Shown here: in pieces, positions 23,351-33,097 of the stretch
Layout of the letters: every line of letters starts with the position of its first letter
Numbering within the stretch: the first letter of the stretch is position 1
Assembly: GCA_017965725.1 (NCBI GenBank)
Contig: JAGCPK010000141.1
Location: forward strand, 1-52,411
DNA from: Prevotella sp.
GTDB taxonomy: Bacteria; Bacteroidota; Bacteroidia; Bacteroidales; Bacteroidaceae
DNA: 52,411 bases
Direction: 5' to 3'
Notes under the pieces: generated by a model
Told to the model about the DNA's origin: nothing
Databases searched by the model: none
What the model saw: only the letters and a program-made list of their open reading frames with translations
Made by a program: the position numbers and the translations under genes

Positions 23351-24489
23351 ACTCTCTGTCCTAATTGGTCTATCACACTGCTCTTCCACTGCTTGAAGTC
23401 GCCTGCCATGATATGCTGGCGGGCATCAGTGACCAGGCGCAGGTAGAAGGCGAGGTTATGGATGCTGGCTATCTGCATGGCCAACAGTTCCTGGGCCTTG
23501 AAGAGATGGTGCAGATAGGCCTTGGAATGGATACGGTCGATCTCACAGCCCTCAGGATCGATGGGGGAGAAGTCGGCCTCCCATTTCTTGTTACGCATGT
23601 TCATCGTCCCCTGATAGGTGAAGAGCATGGCGTTACGGCCATTGCGCGTGGGCATCACACAGTCGAACATATCGACGCCACGCTCGATGGATTCGAGGAT
23701 ATTCTGCGGCGTACCGACTCCCATCAGGTAACGGGGCCTGTCGTTCGGCAGAATCTCATTCACCACCTCAATCATCTCGTACATCACCTCGGTGGGTTCA
23801 CCGACAGCCAGTCCACCGATTGAGGCGCCACCCCCGTCGTTGAGATGTGAGAGGACGTCGCAGACATGTTTGGCAGAATCCTGGCGCAAATCTTTATAGG
23901 TGCATCCCTGTACGATGGGGAAGAGCGTCTGACGGTAGCCATAGAGGGGTTCGGTCTCGTTGAAACGCTTGACACATCGCTCGAGCCAATGTTGTGTAAG
24001 TCGCAGGCTCTTAGCGGCATACTGGTAGTCGCTGTCGCCTGGGGGACATTCGTCGAAGGCCATCATGATATCGGCTCCGATGATGCGCTGCGTGTCTATC
24101 ACATTCTCGGGCGTGAAGAAATGCTTGGAACCGTCGATATGGCTGCGGAACTCACAGCCCTCCTCCTTGAGTTTGCGGATGCCTGTCAGTGAGAAGACCT
24201 GAAAACCGCCTGAGTCGGTGAGGATGGGACGGTCCCAGGTGTTGAACTGATGGAGTCCGCCTGCCTTACGGAGGATGTCAAGTCCGGGACGCAGGTAGAG
24301 ATGATAGGTGTTGCCCAGGATGATCTGAGCCTTGACCTGTTCACGGAGTTCGGAGAAATGCACGGCCTTGACACTGCCCACCGTGCCCACAGGCATGAAG
24401 ATGGGGGTCTGTATCTGTCCGTGGTCGGTCGATATCAGACCAGCACGGGCATTACTATTCGGGTCGGTATGTTGTACTTCGAACGTCAC
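23347..24489 (-). CDS. tgt: tRNA-guanine transglycosylase
   Basis: A 380-residue enzyme that exchanges G34 of Asp, Asn, His and Tyr tRNAs for preQ1 in queuosine synthesis. Motifs: 'LGNTYHLYLRPG', 'DSGGFQVFSL' (catalytic Asp region), 'FDECPPGDSDY', 'GGLAVGEP', and 'FDCVMPTRNGRNA' with the nucleophile Asp. The C-terminal zinc site is odd: where the family has CxCxxC...H, this protein has only 'EGCEIDRIHSKAYLHHLF...IHNLAFY', so just one of the three cysteines remains. Operon-coupled to lptF/G (ATGA overlap) and 12 nt after lon. Confidence 0.92.
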   Translation of the reverse strand: MTFEVQHTDPNSNARAGLISTDHGQIQTPIFMPVGTVGSVKAVHFSELREQVKAQIILGNTYHLYLRPGLDILRKAGGLHQFNTWDRPILTDSGGFQVFSLTGIRKLKEEGCEFRSHIDGSKHFFTPENVIDTQRIIGADIMMAFDECPPGDSDYQYAAKSLRLTQHWLERCVKRFNETEPLYGYRQTLFPIVQGCTYKDLRQDSAKHVCDVLSHLNDGGGASIGGLAVGEPTEVMYEMIEVVNEILPNDRPRYLMGVGTPQNILESIERGVDMFDCVMPTRNGRNAMLFTYQGTMNMRNKKWEADFSPIDPEGCEIDRIHSKAYLHHLFKAQELLAMQIASIHNLAFYLRLVTDARQHIMAGDFKQWKSSVIDQLGQRV

Positions 24490-24501
24490 CTTCTCACTTT
24501 T

Positions 24502-26973
24502 TCACTTTTTCACCTTTTCAATTTTCACCTCTTCCTCGGGGATGGTGAAGTCGAGCGGATGTCTGACGACCTCGTCTGTCAGGGCGAAATCCCACACGTC
24601 CTGTACATTCTCCACATAGTGGAAGGTGACTCCCTTCAGATAGACATCGGGAATCTCATTGATGTCCTTCTCGTTCTCGCGGCACATCACGATGTCAGTG
24701 ATACCGGCACGCTTGGCAGCGAGAATCTTTTCCTTGATACCACCTACGGGGAGTACTTTTCCACGCAGGGTGATCTCACCTGTCATAGCCGTATTCTTAC
24801 GCACCTTACGTTGGGTGAGGGCAGAGGCGATACTCGTGGCAATGGTGATACCGGCCGAAGGACCGTCCTTGGGCGTGGCACCCTCAGGCACGTGGATGTG
24901 GATGTTCCAGTAGTCAAAGATGCGATAGTCGATGTTGAGTGTCTCGGCATGGGCCTTGACATATTCGAGGGCAAGGATGGCCGACTCTTTCATCACATCG
25001 CCCAGGTTTCCTGTCAGCGTGAGTTTCGAACCCTTGCCCTTCGACAGGGAGGTCTCGATAAAGAGGATCTCACCACCCACACTCGTCCACGCCAGTCCTG
25101 TCACCACACCAGCATAGTCGTTGCCCTGATAGATGTCACGATAGAATGGCGGTTTTCCCAGTAAGCCTTCGAGTTCCTGAGGCGTAATCTTCTTCTTGGT
25201 GTCGTCACCGTCCAACTGCATGTTATAGGCAATCTTACGAAGGGCCTTGTTGATCTGCTTTTCCAGTTGACGGACACCACTCTCGCGGGTGTATTGCTCG
25301 ATAATCTTCTCGATGGACGCCTTGTTGAAGGTCGGTTTCATCGAGGGTTTCTCCAAACCTGTATTCTTCAGTTCACGAGGTATCAAGTGACGCTTTGCGA
25401 TTTCTATCTTTTCCTCTGTGATATAGCCACTTACCTCAATGACCTCCATACGGTCGAGTAGGGGACGGGGGATGGTGCTGAGGTTGTTGGCGGTGGCAAT
25501 GAACAACACTTTGGAGAGGTCGTAATCCACATCCAGGTAGTTGTCGTGGAAGGCATTGTTCTGCTCGGGATCAAGTACTTCCAGGAGGGCAGAGGCAGGG
25601 TCGCCATTGTGGGTGTTCTGCGTCACCTTATCGATTTCATCGAGGATGAACACGGGGTTGCTGGAACCTGCTTTCTGGATGCTCTTGATGACACGTCCAG
25701 GCATGGCACCGACATAGGTGCGACGATGGCCGCGGATCTCGGCCTCGTCGTGAAGACCGCCCAACGACATACGGACATACTTACGTTTCATGGCCTCGGC
25801 GATGCTTTTGCCCAAAGACGTCTTTCCGACACCCGGAGGACCGTAGAGACAGAGGATGGGCGACTTCAGGTCGCCACGTAATGAGAGCACGGCCATATAC
25901 TCAAGGATACGTTCCTTGACCTTCTCCATGCCATAGTGGTCGTGGTCGAGAATCTTCTGGGCTCTTTTCAGATCCAGATCATCGGGGGTGTATTCTCCCC
26001 AAGGCAAGTTGACCATCGTCTGTAGGTAGTTCAACTGTACGTTGAAATCAGGACTTTGCGGGTTCAGGTTGTCGAGTTTGTCGCATTCCTTCTGGAACGT
26101 GCGGGCAATCTCCTCAGGCCATTTCTTGCTTCGGGCCTTGAACATCAGTTCCTGTTTCTCAGGCGAGCCTTCACCATTACCAATCTCTGCCTGGATGTTC
26201 TTGATCTGCTGTTGCAGGAAATAGTTGCGCTGCTGTTCGTCGATATCCTCACGGGTCTTGTTGCGGATGTCGGCCTTCAGATGCTGGAGATTGATCTCAC
26301 GGTTGATAATCTTCATCAACATGAAAAGACGCTCCTTGACGGTTTCCATCTCCAGAAGTGACATCTTCTCCTTGACATTGAAGGGCATGTTGGAACAGAT
26401 GAAGTTGAGCGCCATCACATTATTGCTGATATTCTTGATGGCGAAGGTGGCTTCCTCGGGAAGGTCATCGCAGATGCTGACATAATCTTCCACCAGTCCA
26501 CGCAGGTCATCCATCGCCGTTCTGAACTCACGGTCTCTCTTCTCCGGTTCTATCTCTGGCACAGGCTCGACGACACCCTCCAGATAAGGCGTAGAACTCA
26601 CCAAGTCAAGAAGACGCAAGCGTCCCATTGCCTGGACGATGGCCGTCACATTGCCATTGGGCAAGGTGAGTAACTTCATGATCTTAGCATAGACACCAAA
26701 CTGGTAGAGATCCTCTTTCATGGGGATATCAGTCTCAGGATCCAACTGGCACACGACACCGATGACCATGTTTTTCTTCTCGGCCTTCTGGACAAGGGTC
26801 TTGCTGGAATCACGACCAATGAGAATAGGAGAGAGCACACCCGGGAAAAGAACCAGGTTGCGCACGGCTAATATAGGTACTGTGGGGGGCGTTTCTACAT
26901 TGATTAAATCCTGAAATTCTCCGCTTATGTCTGCTATCATCTGAAATGCTGAGTTTTTATTCTGTTTACTCAT
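24502..26973 (-). CDS. lon: Lon protease (endopeptidase La)
   Basis: An 823-residue ATP-dependent serine protease of the cytoplasm. N-terminal substrate-binding LON domain (about 30-235, starting [19 protein letters not shown]), coiled region, AAA+ domain with Walker [15 protein letters not shown] (~380) and Walker B VFILDEID, then the protease domain with [13 protein letters not shown] (catalytic Ser, ~715) and [11 protein letters not shown] (catalytic Lys). Full family length. First gene of the minus-strand run; a -7 element at 27001-27009 lies about 28 nt upstream of the ATG. Confidence 0.96.
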   Translation of the reverse strand: MSKQNKNSAFQMIADISGEFQDLINVETPPTVPILAVRNLVLFPGVLSPILIGRDSSKTLVQKAEKKNMVIGVVCQLDPETDIPMKEDLYQFGVYAKIMKLLTLPNGNVTAIVQAMGRLRLLDLVSSTPYLEGVVEPVPEIEPEKRDREFRTAMDDLRGLVEDYVSICDDLPEEATFAIKNISNNVMALNFICSNMPFNVKEKMSLLEMETVKERLFMLMKIINREINLQHLKADIRNKTREDIDEQQRNYFLQQQIKNIQAEIGNGEGSPEKQELMFKARSKKWPEEIARTFQKECDKLDNLNPQSPDFNVQLNYLQTMVNLPWGEYTPDDLDLKRAQKILDHDHYGMEKVKERILEYMAVLSLRGDLKSPILCLYGPPGVGKTSLGKSIAEAMKRKYVRMSLGGLHDEAEIRGHRRTYVGAMPGRVIKSIQKAGSSNPVFILDEIDKVTQNTHNGDPASALLEVLDPEQNNAFHDNYLDVDYDLSKVLFIATANNLSTIPRPLLDRMEVIEVSGYITEEKIEIAKRHLIPRELKNTGLEKPSMKPTFNKASIEKIIEQYTRESGVRQLEKQINKALRKIAYNMQLDGDDTKKKITPQELEGLLGKPPFYRDIYQGNDYAGVVTGLAWTSVGGEILFIETSLSKGKGSKLTLTGNLGDVMKESAILALEYVKAHAETLNIDYRIFDYWNIHIHVPEGATPKDGPSAGITIATSIASALTQRKVRKNTAMTGEITLRGKVLPVGGIKEKILAAKRAGITDIVMCRENEKDINEIPDVYLKGVTFHYVENVQDVWDFALTDEVVRHPLDFTIPEEEVKIEKVKK

Positions 26974-27000
26974 TTCGTTATATTTTTCCTATTTTTGCGT

Positions 27001-27009
27001 GCAAAGGTA
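27001..27009 (-). promoter_or_regulatory. -7 element of the lon operon
   Basis: TACCTTTGC on the minus strand, about 28 nt before the lon ATG at 26973. No clear -33 TTTG at the usual spacing. Confidence 0.6.
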
Positions 27010-27080
27010 CTAAATATAATTGAGAATTGAGAAGAGAGACTGAAAAAATAGGGATTAGAGGACGAAGAATTAACAAAAAA

Positions 27081-27113
27081 TTTGGTATTTCATCCTTTTT
27101 ACACTACCTTTGT
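27081..27113 (+). promoter_or_regulatory. Promoter of trmN6
   Basis: TTTG (27081-27084), 20-nt spacer, TACCTTTGT (27105-27113), 10 nt before the ATG at 27123. The short leader shows that the longer frame from 27027 is not the real start. Confidence 0.7.
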
Positions 27114-27122
27114 CGCTTGAAA

Positions 27123-27830
27123 ATGGCAAAGGGATTATTTGAATTCAGGCAATTCACCATTCATCAGGAGGAATGTGCGATGAAAGTGGGTACTGACGGA
27201 ACACTGCTTGGCGCATGGGCCATGGCAAGAGAGGGACAGTGCCGTATCCTGGACATTGGCACAGGTACAGGTCTGATGGCACTGATGATGGCACAGCGTT
27301 ATCCAGAGGCAGAAATTACAGGGATAGATCTCGATGAAAAGGCCGTTTTTCAGGCACAAGCCAACGCCATGGCGTCGCCCTTTGCCAACCGTATTCGTAT
27401 CCAACAGGCAGATGTCAATTCTTTTACAGACAAACCGTTCGATTCCATCGTGTGTAATCCGCCTTTCTTTGTAGATTCCCTGACTTGTCCGGATGCACGG
27501 CGCTCACAGGCCAGACATGCAGAAACGCTCACATACGAGACACTGATTCTGTCGGTCAAAAGACTGCTTGACACGAATGGCGTTTTTTCTGTAATTATTC
27601 CAACAGACTATCGTTCGCAATTACTGTCAGAAGCATCGCTTTCCGGTCTGATGCTGACCAGAGAATGTTTCGTCAGAACGACACCGAAAAAATCTCCCAA
27701 ACGCTGTTTGATGGAATTCAGATGGCGTCCTGTCGCCACGGTTGATACTGCTACAGAAACGCTTGAAATGAAACCAGGAGAACGCAGCGAGTGGTATCAT
27801 CAATTGACCAAAGAATTCTACCTTTATTAG
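27123..27830 (+). CDS. trmN6: tRNA1(Val) adenine-N6-methyltransferase (YfiC-like)
   Basis: A 235-residue SAM-dependent methyltransferase. SAM-binding motif ILDIGTGTGLMALMMA (~40-55), acidic loop GIDLDEKAV, and catalytic NPPFF (~118), the signature of N6-adenine methyltransferases. 'FEFRQFTIHQEECAMKVGTDGTLLGAW' is the typical TrmN6/YfiC opening; the enzyme modifies A37 of tRNA-Val. Divergent from lon with its own promoter. Confidence 0.85.
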   Translation: MAKGLFEFRQFTIHQEECAMKVGTDGTLLGAWAMAREGQCRILDIGTGTGLMALMMAQRYPEAEITGIDLDEKAVFQAQANAMASPFANRIRIQQADVNSFTDKPFDSIVCNPPFFVDSLTCPDARRSQARHAETLTYETLILSVKRLLDTNGVFSVIIPTDYRSQLLSEASLSGLMLTRECFVRTTPKKSPKRCLMEFRWRPVATVDTATETLEMKPGERSEWYHQLTKEFYLY

Positions 27831-27898
27831 CCTTATCCTTTTTAAGGAGGAATCAGCATTATGATAAATAGAATAAATAGGAAACAATCCTACTCCTT

Positions 27899-28585
27899 TC
27901 ATTTCTCAGGAAAAGCAGAAACAAATTTCATCTCATGCAGAATCCGTTTTTGACGCTTTAGCATATAATCCGAAGGATTCTTGCTAGAGAACTTACGAGG
28001 ATTGGGCAATGTGGCGGCAATGAGCGCACACTGTTCACGACTCAGATTCTTTGCGTCTGTATGGAAATGTTCTTCTGCCACAGCATCGACGCCATAAATG
28101 CCGTCGCCCATCTCAATGCTGTTCAGATAGACTTCCATGATGCGCTGTTTGGACCAAAGCAGTTCTATGAGTGTCGTGAAATACACCTCGAAACCCTTGC
28201 GTATCCACGAACGTCCTGGCCACAGGAAAATATTCTTAGCAGTCTGTTGTGAAATCGTCGAAGCACCCAGTTTTCGTTTCTCAGGGTTTTTCATATTACG
28301 GATGGCAGCACTCTCGATGGCTTTATAGTCAAAGCCATGGTGCTTCAGGAAATTAGCATCCTCACTGGCTATGACGGCCACAGGCATAGAAGGACTGATG
28401 CGTTCCATCGGTACCCAGTGATGCGAGAGTTTCATGTCCCTGCCCTCGCTGACCTGTTGTGCACAGCGGATAACCATCAACGGCGTAAACCATACGGGCA
28501 TAAATCTCAACGCCACCACAGCAAGGATCGTGGATGCAAAGAAGATGGCAATAACCCAGCGTAATACTTTCTTCAGACGTTTCAT
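27899..28585 (-). CDS. mtgA: Monofunctional biosynthetic peptidoglycan transglycosylase
   Basis: A 228-residue GT51 enzyme that polymerises lipid II into glycan strands. One N-terminal membrane helix (about 11-33) anchors it; catalytic Glu in 'VAVIASEDANFLKHHGFD' (~75), then 'GASTISQQTAKNIFLWPGRSWIRK' and 'KQRIMEVYLNSIEMGDGIYGV'. No transpeptidase domain, so it is monofunctional. It lies after a terminator that ends the OmpA gene. Confidence 0.93.
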   Translation of the reverse strand: MKRLKKVLRWVIAIFFASTILAVVALRFMPVWFTPLMVIRCAQQVSEGRDMKLSHHWVPMERISPSMPVAVIASEDANFLKHHGFDYKAIESAAIRNMKNPEKRKLGASTISQQTAKNIFLWPGRSWIRKGFEVYFTTLIELLWSKQRIMEVYLNSIEMGDGIYGVDAVAEEHFHTDAKNLSREQCALIAATLPNPRKFSSKNPSDYMLKRQKRILHEMKFVSAFPEK

Positions 28586-28590
28586 TGACT

Positions 28591-28638
28591 AAAAAATAGT
28601 AATGAGTAATTTCGCTGTCCGCTAATTACCCATTACTA
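28591..28638 (-). terminator. Terminator after the OmpA-type gene
   Basis: On the minus strand TAGTAATGGGTAATT pairs with AATTACTCATTACTA (28638-28624 with 28611-28597, one mismatch), followed by TTTTTT (28596-28591). It separates the OmpA-type gene from mtgA. Confidence 0.75.
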
Positions 28639-28662
28639 ATAATATTTCTATTCTACAGAGAC

Positions 28663-29364
28663 TTACTTGGCTTCCTGCTCAGCAGCATTGATCATGGCCT
28701 GAGAAGCATACATATAAACCTCTACACGACGGTTCTGAGCCTTACCAGCAGCAGTTGAGTTGTCAGCAACAGGATTAGACTCACCGAAACCTGTGGTGCT
28801 ACGAATCTGCGAAGAAGGAACACCGAGTGACAGCAGATAACTGGTCACTGCGTCAGCACGCTTCTGAGACAGATCGAGGTTCTTCTGGGCACTCTGGGCA
28901 GCTGTAGAATTCTTCCAACCTGCATTGTCGGTATAGCCCTGTACGGCCACATCACATTCGGCATTGCTCTTCAAGACACCAGCAAACTGTGAGAGCGAAC
29001 TCTTAGCAGTTGAACTCAGTGTAGAACTACCTGTTGTAAAGAGAATACCAGAGTCGAAGGTCACCTTCACAGCGTCCAGACCATTGGCATCCTTGATACC
29101 CTCAACCTGAGCGTTCTTCACGGCCTCAGCCTCCTTCTTGGCCTTATCCATCTTGTGACCGATAATGGCACCTGCGCCAGCACCTACGGCACCACCGATA
29201 GCAGCACCAACGGCTGTGTTACCAGCGATATGACCAATAATTGCACCAAGGGCAGCACCACCACCAGCACCGATAGCAGTTCCCTTTACAGTGTTACTTG
29301 CTGTACATCCAGCCAAAGTAATTGCAGCACAAAGGGCTACAGCGATTGTTTTTAAATTCTTCAT
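28663..29364 (-). CDS. OmpA-family lipoprotein with glycine zipper
   Basis: A 233-residue envelope lipoprotein (YiaD-like). Lipobox LAGC (Cys at 20), Gly-zipper membrane-like segment (about 30-75, GAGGGAALGAIIGHIAG and a repeat of it), a short linker, then an OmpA C-terminal domain (~105-220) with 'VQGYTDNAG' and 'LSQKRADAVTSYLLSLGV', ending 'GKAQNRRVEVYM'. The OmpA domain binds peptidoglycan non-covalently, linking the outer membrane to the wall. A -7 element precedes it. Confidence 0.9.
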   Translation of the reverse strand: MKNLKTIAVALCAAITLAGCTASNTVKGTAIGAGGGAALGAIIGHIAGNTAVGAAIGGAVGAGAGAIIGHKMDKAKKEAEAVKNAQVEGIKDANGLDAVKVTFDSGILFTTGSSTLSSTAKSSLSQFAGVLKSNAECDVAVQGYTDNAGWKNSTAAQSAQKNLDLSQKRADAVTSYLLSLGVPSSQIRSTTGFGESNPVADNSTAAGKAQNRRVEVYMYASQAMINAAEQEAK

Positions 29365-29418
29365 AATCTTTTCTAAATAAATTAATGTAAAATAACGAAT
29401 TTGAACATTTAATATGGT

Positions 29419-29427
29419 GCAAAGATA
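29419..29427 (-). promoter_or_regulatory. -7 element of the OmpA-type gene
   Basis: TATCTTTGC on the minus strand, about 55 nt before the ATG at 29364. Confidence 0.55.
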
Positions 29428-29501
29428 ATTCTTTTATTCGAATCTTGTATCATTTTCCAACTTTTTTTTTGAAAATCCACAAATAAATCGATTATTTTGA
29501 G

Positions 29502-29510
29502 TAATTTTGC
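29502..29510 (+). promoter_or_regulatory. -7 element of proS
   Basis: TAATTTTGC, 29 nt before the ATG at 29540. It overlaps the upstream in-frame codons, confirming the later start. Confidence 0.55.
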
Positions 29511-29539
29511 AGCCAAATTATATCTATCATATATCAAAA

Positions 29540-31021
29540 ATGGCAAAAGAATTAAAAGATTTAACGAAAAGGGCTGATAACTATAGTCAGTGGTTTAATG
29601 ACCTTGTGGTGAAGGCTGACCTCGCTGAACAGAGTGCCGTCAGAGGCTGTATGGTGATCAAGCCTTACGGTTACGCCATCTGGGAGAAGATGCAGCAGCA
29701 ACTCGATAAGATGTTCAAGGAGACCGGGGCTCAAAACGCCTACTTCCCTCTCCTGATCCCGAAGTCGTTCCTCAGTCGTGAGGCAGAGCATGTGGAAGGC
29801 TTTGCCAAGGAGTGTGCCGTGGTGACTCACTACCGTCTGCGTGCCAAGGAGGACAAGAGCGGTGTGGAGGTGGATCCTGCTGCCAAGTTGGAGGAAGAAC
29901 TGATTGTACGCCCTACCTCTGAGACAATTATCTGGAACACCTATAAGAACTGGATTCACTCCTGGCGCGATCTGCCACTGATGTGCAACCAGTGGTGTAA
30001 TGTCATGCGTTGGGAGATGCGTACCCGTCCTTTCCTGCGTACCTCGGAGTTCCTGTGGCAGGAAGGTCATACGGCCCATGCCACCCGTGAAGAGGCCGAG
30101 GAGGAAGCCCAGAAGATGTTGAAGGTGTATGCCAAGTTTGCTGAGGAATGGATGGCCGTGCCAGTGGTTCAGGGTGTGAAAAGTGAGACCGAGCGTTTTG
30201 CCGGTGCCCTCGACACCTATACCATCGAGGCGATGATGCAGGACGGCAAGGCCCTGCAGAGCGGTACCTCTCACTTCCTCGGACAGAACTTCGCCAAAGC
30301 TTTTGAGGTAACCTATCTGAACAAAGACAACAAACCCGAATATGTGTGGGCTACTTCTTGGGGTGTCTCTACCCGACTCATCGGTGCCCTCATCATGACC
30401 CACTCCGACGACAACGGTCTCGTGCTGCCTCCCAAACTGGCTCCATTGCAGGTGGTCATCATTCCTATCGCCACCAAACCAGAACAGATGGAACAGGTCA
30501 ACAAAGAGGTACAACCGATCATTGAACAACTCCGTCAGAAAGGTATCAGCGTGAAGTTCGACGATGCCGACAATAAGCGTCCGGGCTTCAAATTTGCCGA
30601 CTATGAGTTGAAGGGTGTTCCCGTACGTCTGGTACTCGGTGCCAGAGACCTGGAGAACGGTACCATCGAGGTGATGCGACGTGACACGCTCGAGAAGGAG
30701 ACTCGTAGCATCGAGGGCATCGTGGCGTATGTTGAGCAACTGCTGGAGGATATCCAGAAGAATATCTTCAAGAAGGCAAAGGACTATCGCGACGCACACA
30801 TCTTCGAGTGTGACAATTATGAGGAATTCAAGGAGAAAGTAAAGGACGGTGGTTTCTTCCTCTGCCACTGGGACGGCACTGCTGAGACAGAGGCTCAGAT
30901 CAAGGAAGAGACACAGGCTACCATCCGTTGTGTTCCATTCGGCGTAGAACAAACACCAGGTGTTGACATGGTTAGCGGTAAACCCAGCAAAGCCCGTGTC
31001 ATCATCGCCAGAAGTTATTAA
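29540..31021 (+). CDS. proS: Prolyl-tRNA synthetase (ProS type 3, archaeal/eukaryotic-like)
   Basis: A 493-residue class II synthetase that charges tRNA-Pro. '[21 protein letters not shown]' (motif 1 region), '[12 protein letters not shown]' and '[26 protein letters not shown]' (motif 2), '[14 protein letters not shown]', then '[25 protein letters not shown]' (motif 3), and an anticodon-binding domain (~305-400). The editing insertion of the bacterial long form is absent, and length and motifs fit the short type 3. Start MAKELKD at 29540 after the -7 element. Confidence 0.95.
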   Translation: MAKELKDLTKRADNYSQWFNDLVVKADLAEQSAVRGCMVIKPYGYAIWEKMQQQLDKMFKETGAQNAYFPLLIPKSFLSREAEHVEGFAKECAVVTHYRLRAKEDKSGVEVDPAAKLEEELIVRPTSETIIWNTYKNWIHSWRDLPLMCNQWCNVMRWEMRTRPFLRTSEFLWQEGHTAHATREEAEEEAQKMLKVYAKFAEEWMAVPVVQGVKSETERFAGALDTYTIEAMMQDGKALQSGTSHFLGQNFAKAFEVTYLNKDNKPEYVWATSWGVSTRLIGALIMTHSDDNGLVLPPKLAPLQVVIIPIATKPEQMEQVNKEVQPIIEQLRQKGISVKFDDADNKRPGFKFADYELKGVPVRLVLGARDLENGTIEVMRRDTLEKETRSIEGIVAYVEQLLEDIQKNIFKKAKDYRDAHIFECDNYEEFKEKVKDGGFFLCHWDGTAETEAQIKEETQATIRCVPFGVEQTPGVDMVSGKPSKARVIIARSY

Positions 31022-31060
31022 AAAAAGAAAAGGAAACTTTCCCAAGTTCCCTTTTCCAAA

Positions 31061-31121
31061 CCAACCATTTTTTTCGGTTGGCTCAGAAAGTTGGATGTCT
31101 CACGACATCCAATTTTCTTTT
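31061..31121 (+). terminator. Terminator of proS (two hairpins)
   Basis: CCAACC (31061-31066) pairs with GGTTGG (31076-31081). Then TTGGATGTC (31091-31099) pairs perfectly with GACATCCAA (31104-31112), followed by TTTTCTTTT. The second is a strong rho-independent terminator. Confidence 0.8.
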
Positions 31122-31145
31122 AACCTTAATAATCTAATACCATGA

Positions 31146-31199
31146 AAAACACTCGGCAAATTTACGAATTATTTCATTTCGTTCGATTTTTTGCCGAGT
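31146..31199 (-). terminator. Terminator after the DUF3256 gene
   Basis: ACTCGGCAAA (31151-31160) pairs perfectly with TTTGCCGAGT (31190-31199) around a long loop. On the minus strand the stem is followed by GTTTTTC, ending the long ileS-to-DUF3256 transcript. A 28-codon frame crosses it on the plus strand. Confidence 0.6.
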
Positions 31200-31213
31200 G
31201 GCCTTCAGGTTAT

Positions 31214-31729
31214 TTAATCTTTTTTTAGGGTTTTGTCTTCCCAATTAAGAATCGTTTGCAAATCAAGGGCCCCTATCCTATCGTATGCCGCATCGTTGAG
31301 AAGCGGTTTCTCCTGGATTGTAACCCACTGAGGCGTAAAGTAATCCACGACAGTATGAAGCGTCGTCTCGTCGATACCATAGGTCCGTACCATACAGACT
31401 ATCTGATGACAACTGTCAACAAGTTCCTCTGGTGTCAACAACAGACAAGTGACCGTTAGTGCCTGGCTTATCCGTACACACAGACTATCATCTGTCAATG
31501 CCGTCATTTCACTACGCCCCCCTAGCCTATTCGTCACCTCAGCCTTCATACCAGAATACATGAAGTCAATCATATCCAAGCGGTTATTCTTGGAAAGGGT
31601 TGGCAACAGCGAGTCGGGCATCTCACGAAACACATCCGCGATGGTCTGTTGGGCGGCACTGCCTGCAGGCATTCCACAGAGCAGAACACCTGTCAGGAGG
31701 ATCTGAGTAATACGCCTGCCTAATGACAT
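31214..31729 (-). CDS. DUF3256 family protein
   Basis: A 171-residue exported protein of unknown function. Signal peptide ends about AGSAAQ (~26). Family pattern: 'VFREMPDSLLPTLSKNNRLDMIDFMYSGMKAEVTNRLGGRSEM', then a beta-rich second half ending in W-x-D ('NWEDKTLKKD'). Found only in Bacteroidetes. Starts 3 nt after the phenylacetate-CoA ligase stop, so it is part of that transcript. Confidence 0.82.
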   Translation of the reverse strand: MSLGRRITQILLTGVLLCGMPAGSAAQQTIADVFREMPDSLLPTLSKNNRLDMIDFMYSGMKAEVTNRLGGRSEMTALTDDSLCVRISQALTVTCLLLTPEELVDSCHQIVCMVRTYGIDETTLHTVVDYFTPQWVTIQEKPLLNDAAYDRIGALDLQTILNWEDKTLKKD

Positions 31730-31732
31730 GGA

Positions 31733-33070
31733 TTATTTATTGTTTCGCAGGTCATGGACACGTACAGCCTTACCTTCGCTCTGAGGCAAGGAGCCTTTCT
31801 TGACGAGTTTCACCCGTGGTGTCAGCAGGATCTCATCCTTCAAGGCACGTTGGATGTCCTTGGTCATATTCTGGATCTCGGGATAGATATCCGACTCCAG
31901 TCCCTCAAGTTCAACCTCAACGGTCATCACATCGTTGTCATCGATGGTTTCGAGGGTGATCAGGTAGTTGCTACCCAAACCAGGATACTGCACGAGAATC
32001 TTCTCTACCTGCATGGGGAATACGTTGACGCCCTTGATGATGAACATATCGTCAGTACGTCCCTTGATACGGTCGATACGACGATGGGTACGTCCACACT
32101 TACACTCACCAGGAATGATACGGGTCAGGTCGCGCGTGCGATACCTTAAGATAGGCATCATCGTACGGTCGAGCGTGGTGAGCACCATCTCACCCATCTC
32201 ACCATCGGGCACAGGCTCGAGGGTATCAGGATCGACAATCTCCACGATATAGTTGTCTTCCCAGAGGTGCATACCAGCCTGATACTTACACTCGAAGGCC
32301 ACACCAGGGCCGTTCATCTCCGTCATACCGAACGAGTTGTAGGCCTTGACACCCAGCATACGCTCGATGCGCTGACGCTGTTCCTCAGTATGTGGTTCAG
32401 CACCGATAAAGAGGGTGCGTAACTTGGTGGTCTTCGGGTCAACGCCCTCTTCCTTGAACACCTCTGCCAAACGGATGGCATAAGAAGGAATGGCGTGCAG
32501 GCAGGTGGTACCAAAGTCCTTGATGAACATGATCTGACGCTTAGAGTTACCAGCAGCGGCAGGCACGGTCGTAGCGCCCAACCACTCAGCACCATGTTGG
32601 AAGCCCAGACCACCGGTGAACATACCATAGCCGCTGGAGTTCTGGAATACATCGCTCTTACGACAGCCCACCATATACATGTCACGGGCAATCATATTGG
32701 CCCACGAACAGATGTCGTGTTCAGAATAGGTGACAACGCACGGATGTCCTGTCGTACCACTCGTAGAGTGAATACGGATGGCATCATCCATATTGCCGCC
32801 TACCAGTCCAAAGGGATAGTTTTCGCGCAGATCCTGTTTCGTGGTGAAAGGGAGTTTGCGGATATCATCGACCGTATTGATAGAGTCGGCCGTGATTCCG
32901 TACTCACCCAGACGTTTTTTATAGAAGGGCGATTTCAAGGCGATGTTAATGGACTCCTTGAGTTTCTTTACTTGCAACTGCTGAAGTTGCTCTCTTGGCA
33001 TGGTCTCTAATTCCGGTTGCCAATACTCACCATCGGGTTTGATGGTTGACATGATTTTCTCGTCAGTCAT
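31733..33070 (-). CDS. paaK: Phenylacetate--CoA ligase
   Basis: A 445-residue AMP-forming acyl-CoA ligase. 'IHSTSGTTGHPCVVTY' (P-loop, ~102-116), 'YNSFGMTEMNGPG' (A5-like), 'YRTRDLTRI' and 'GRTDDMFIIKGVNVFP' (A8 hinge), with the C-terminal Lys in 'LPQSEGKAVRV'. Activates aryl acids such as phenylacetate to CoA thioesters. In Bacteroidales this gene is usually linked to aromatic amino acid breakdown; no oxidoreductase partner lies in this window. Start ATG 33070 or the in-frame ATG at 33052. Confidence 0.9.
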   Translation of the reverse strand: MTDEKIMSTIKPDGEYWQPELETMPREQLQQLQVKKLKESINIALKSPFYKKRLGEYGITADSINTVDDIRKLPFTTKQDLRENYPFGLVGGNMDDAIRIHSTSGTTGHPCVVTYSEHDICSWANMIARDMYMVGCRKSDVFQNSSGYGMFTGGLGFQHGAEWLGATTVPAAAGNSKRQIMFIKDFGTTCLHAIPSYAIRLAEVFKEEGVDPKTTKLRTLFIGAEPHTEEQRQRIERMLGVKAYNSFGMTEMNGPGVAFECKYQAGMHLWEDNYIVEIVDPDTLEPVPDGEMGEMVLTTLDRTMMPILRYRTRDLTRIIPGECKCGRTHRRIDRIKGRTDDMFIIKGVNVFPMQVEKILVQYPGLGSNYLITLETIDDNDVMTVEVELEGLESDIYPEIQNMTKDIQRALKDEILLTPRVKLVKKGSLPQSEGKAVRVHDLRNNK

Positions 33071-33097
33071 CTTTTTCTGTTTTTATAATTTACCTAT

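Noticed and set aside
27861-27956. Short plus-strand frame with AGGAGG upstream, between trmN6 and mtgA
   Set aside because: It runs antisense into the mtgA 3' end, has no family resemblance, and the AGGAGG is probably chance.
29561-31045. 494-codon minus-strand frame opposite proS
   Set aside because: It mirrors proS codons, shows no motifs and has composition typical of an antisense shadow.
31142-31228. 28-codon plus-strand frame starting MKNTRQIYELFHF
   Set aside because: It lies across the inverted repeat that serves as the DUF3256 terminator, right after the proS terminator, and has no promoter. Coding seems less likely than structure.
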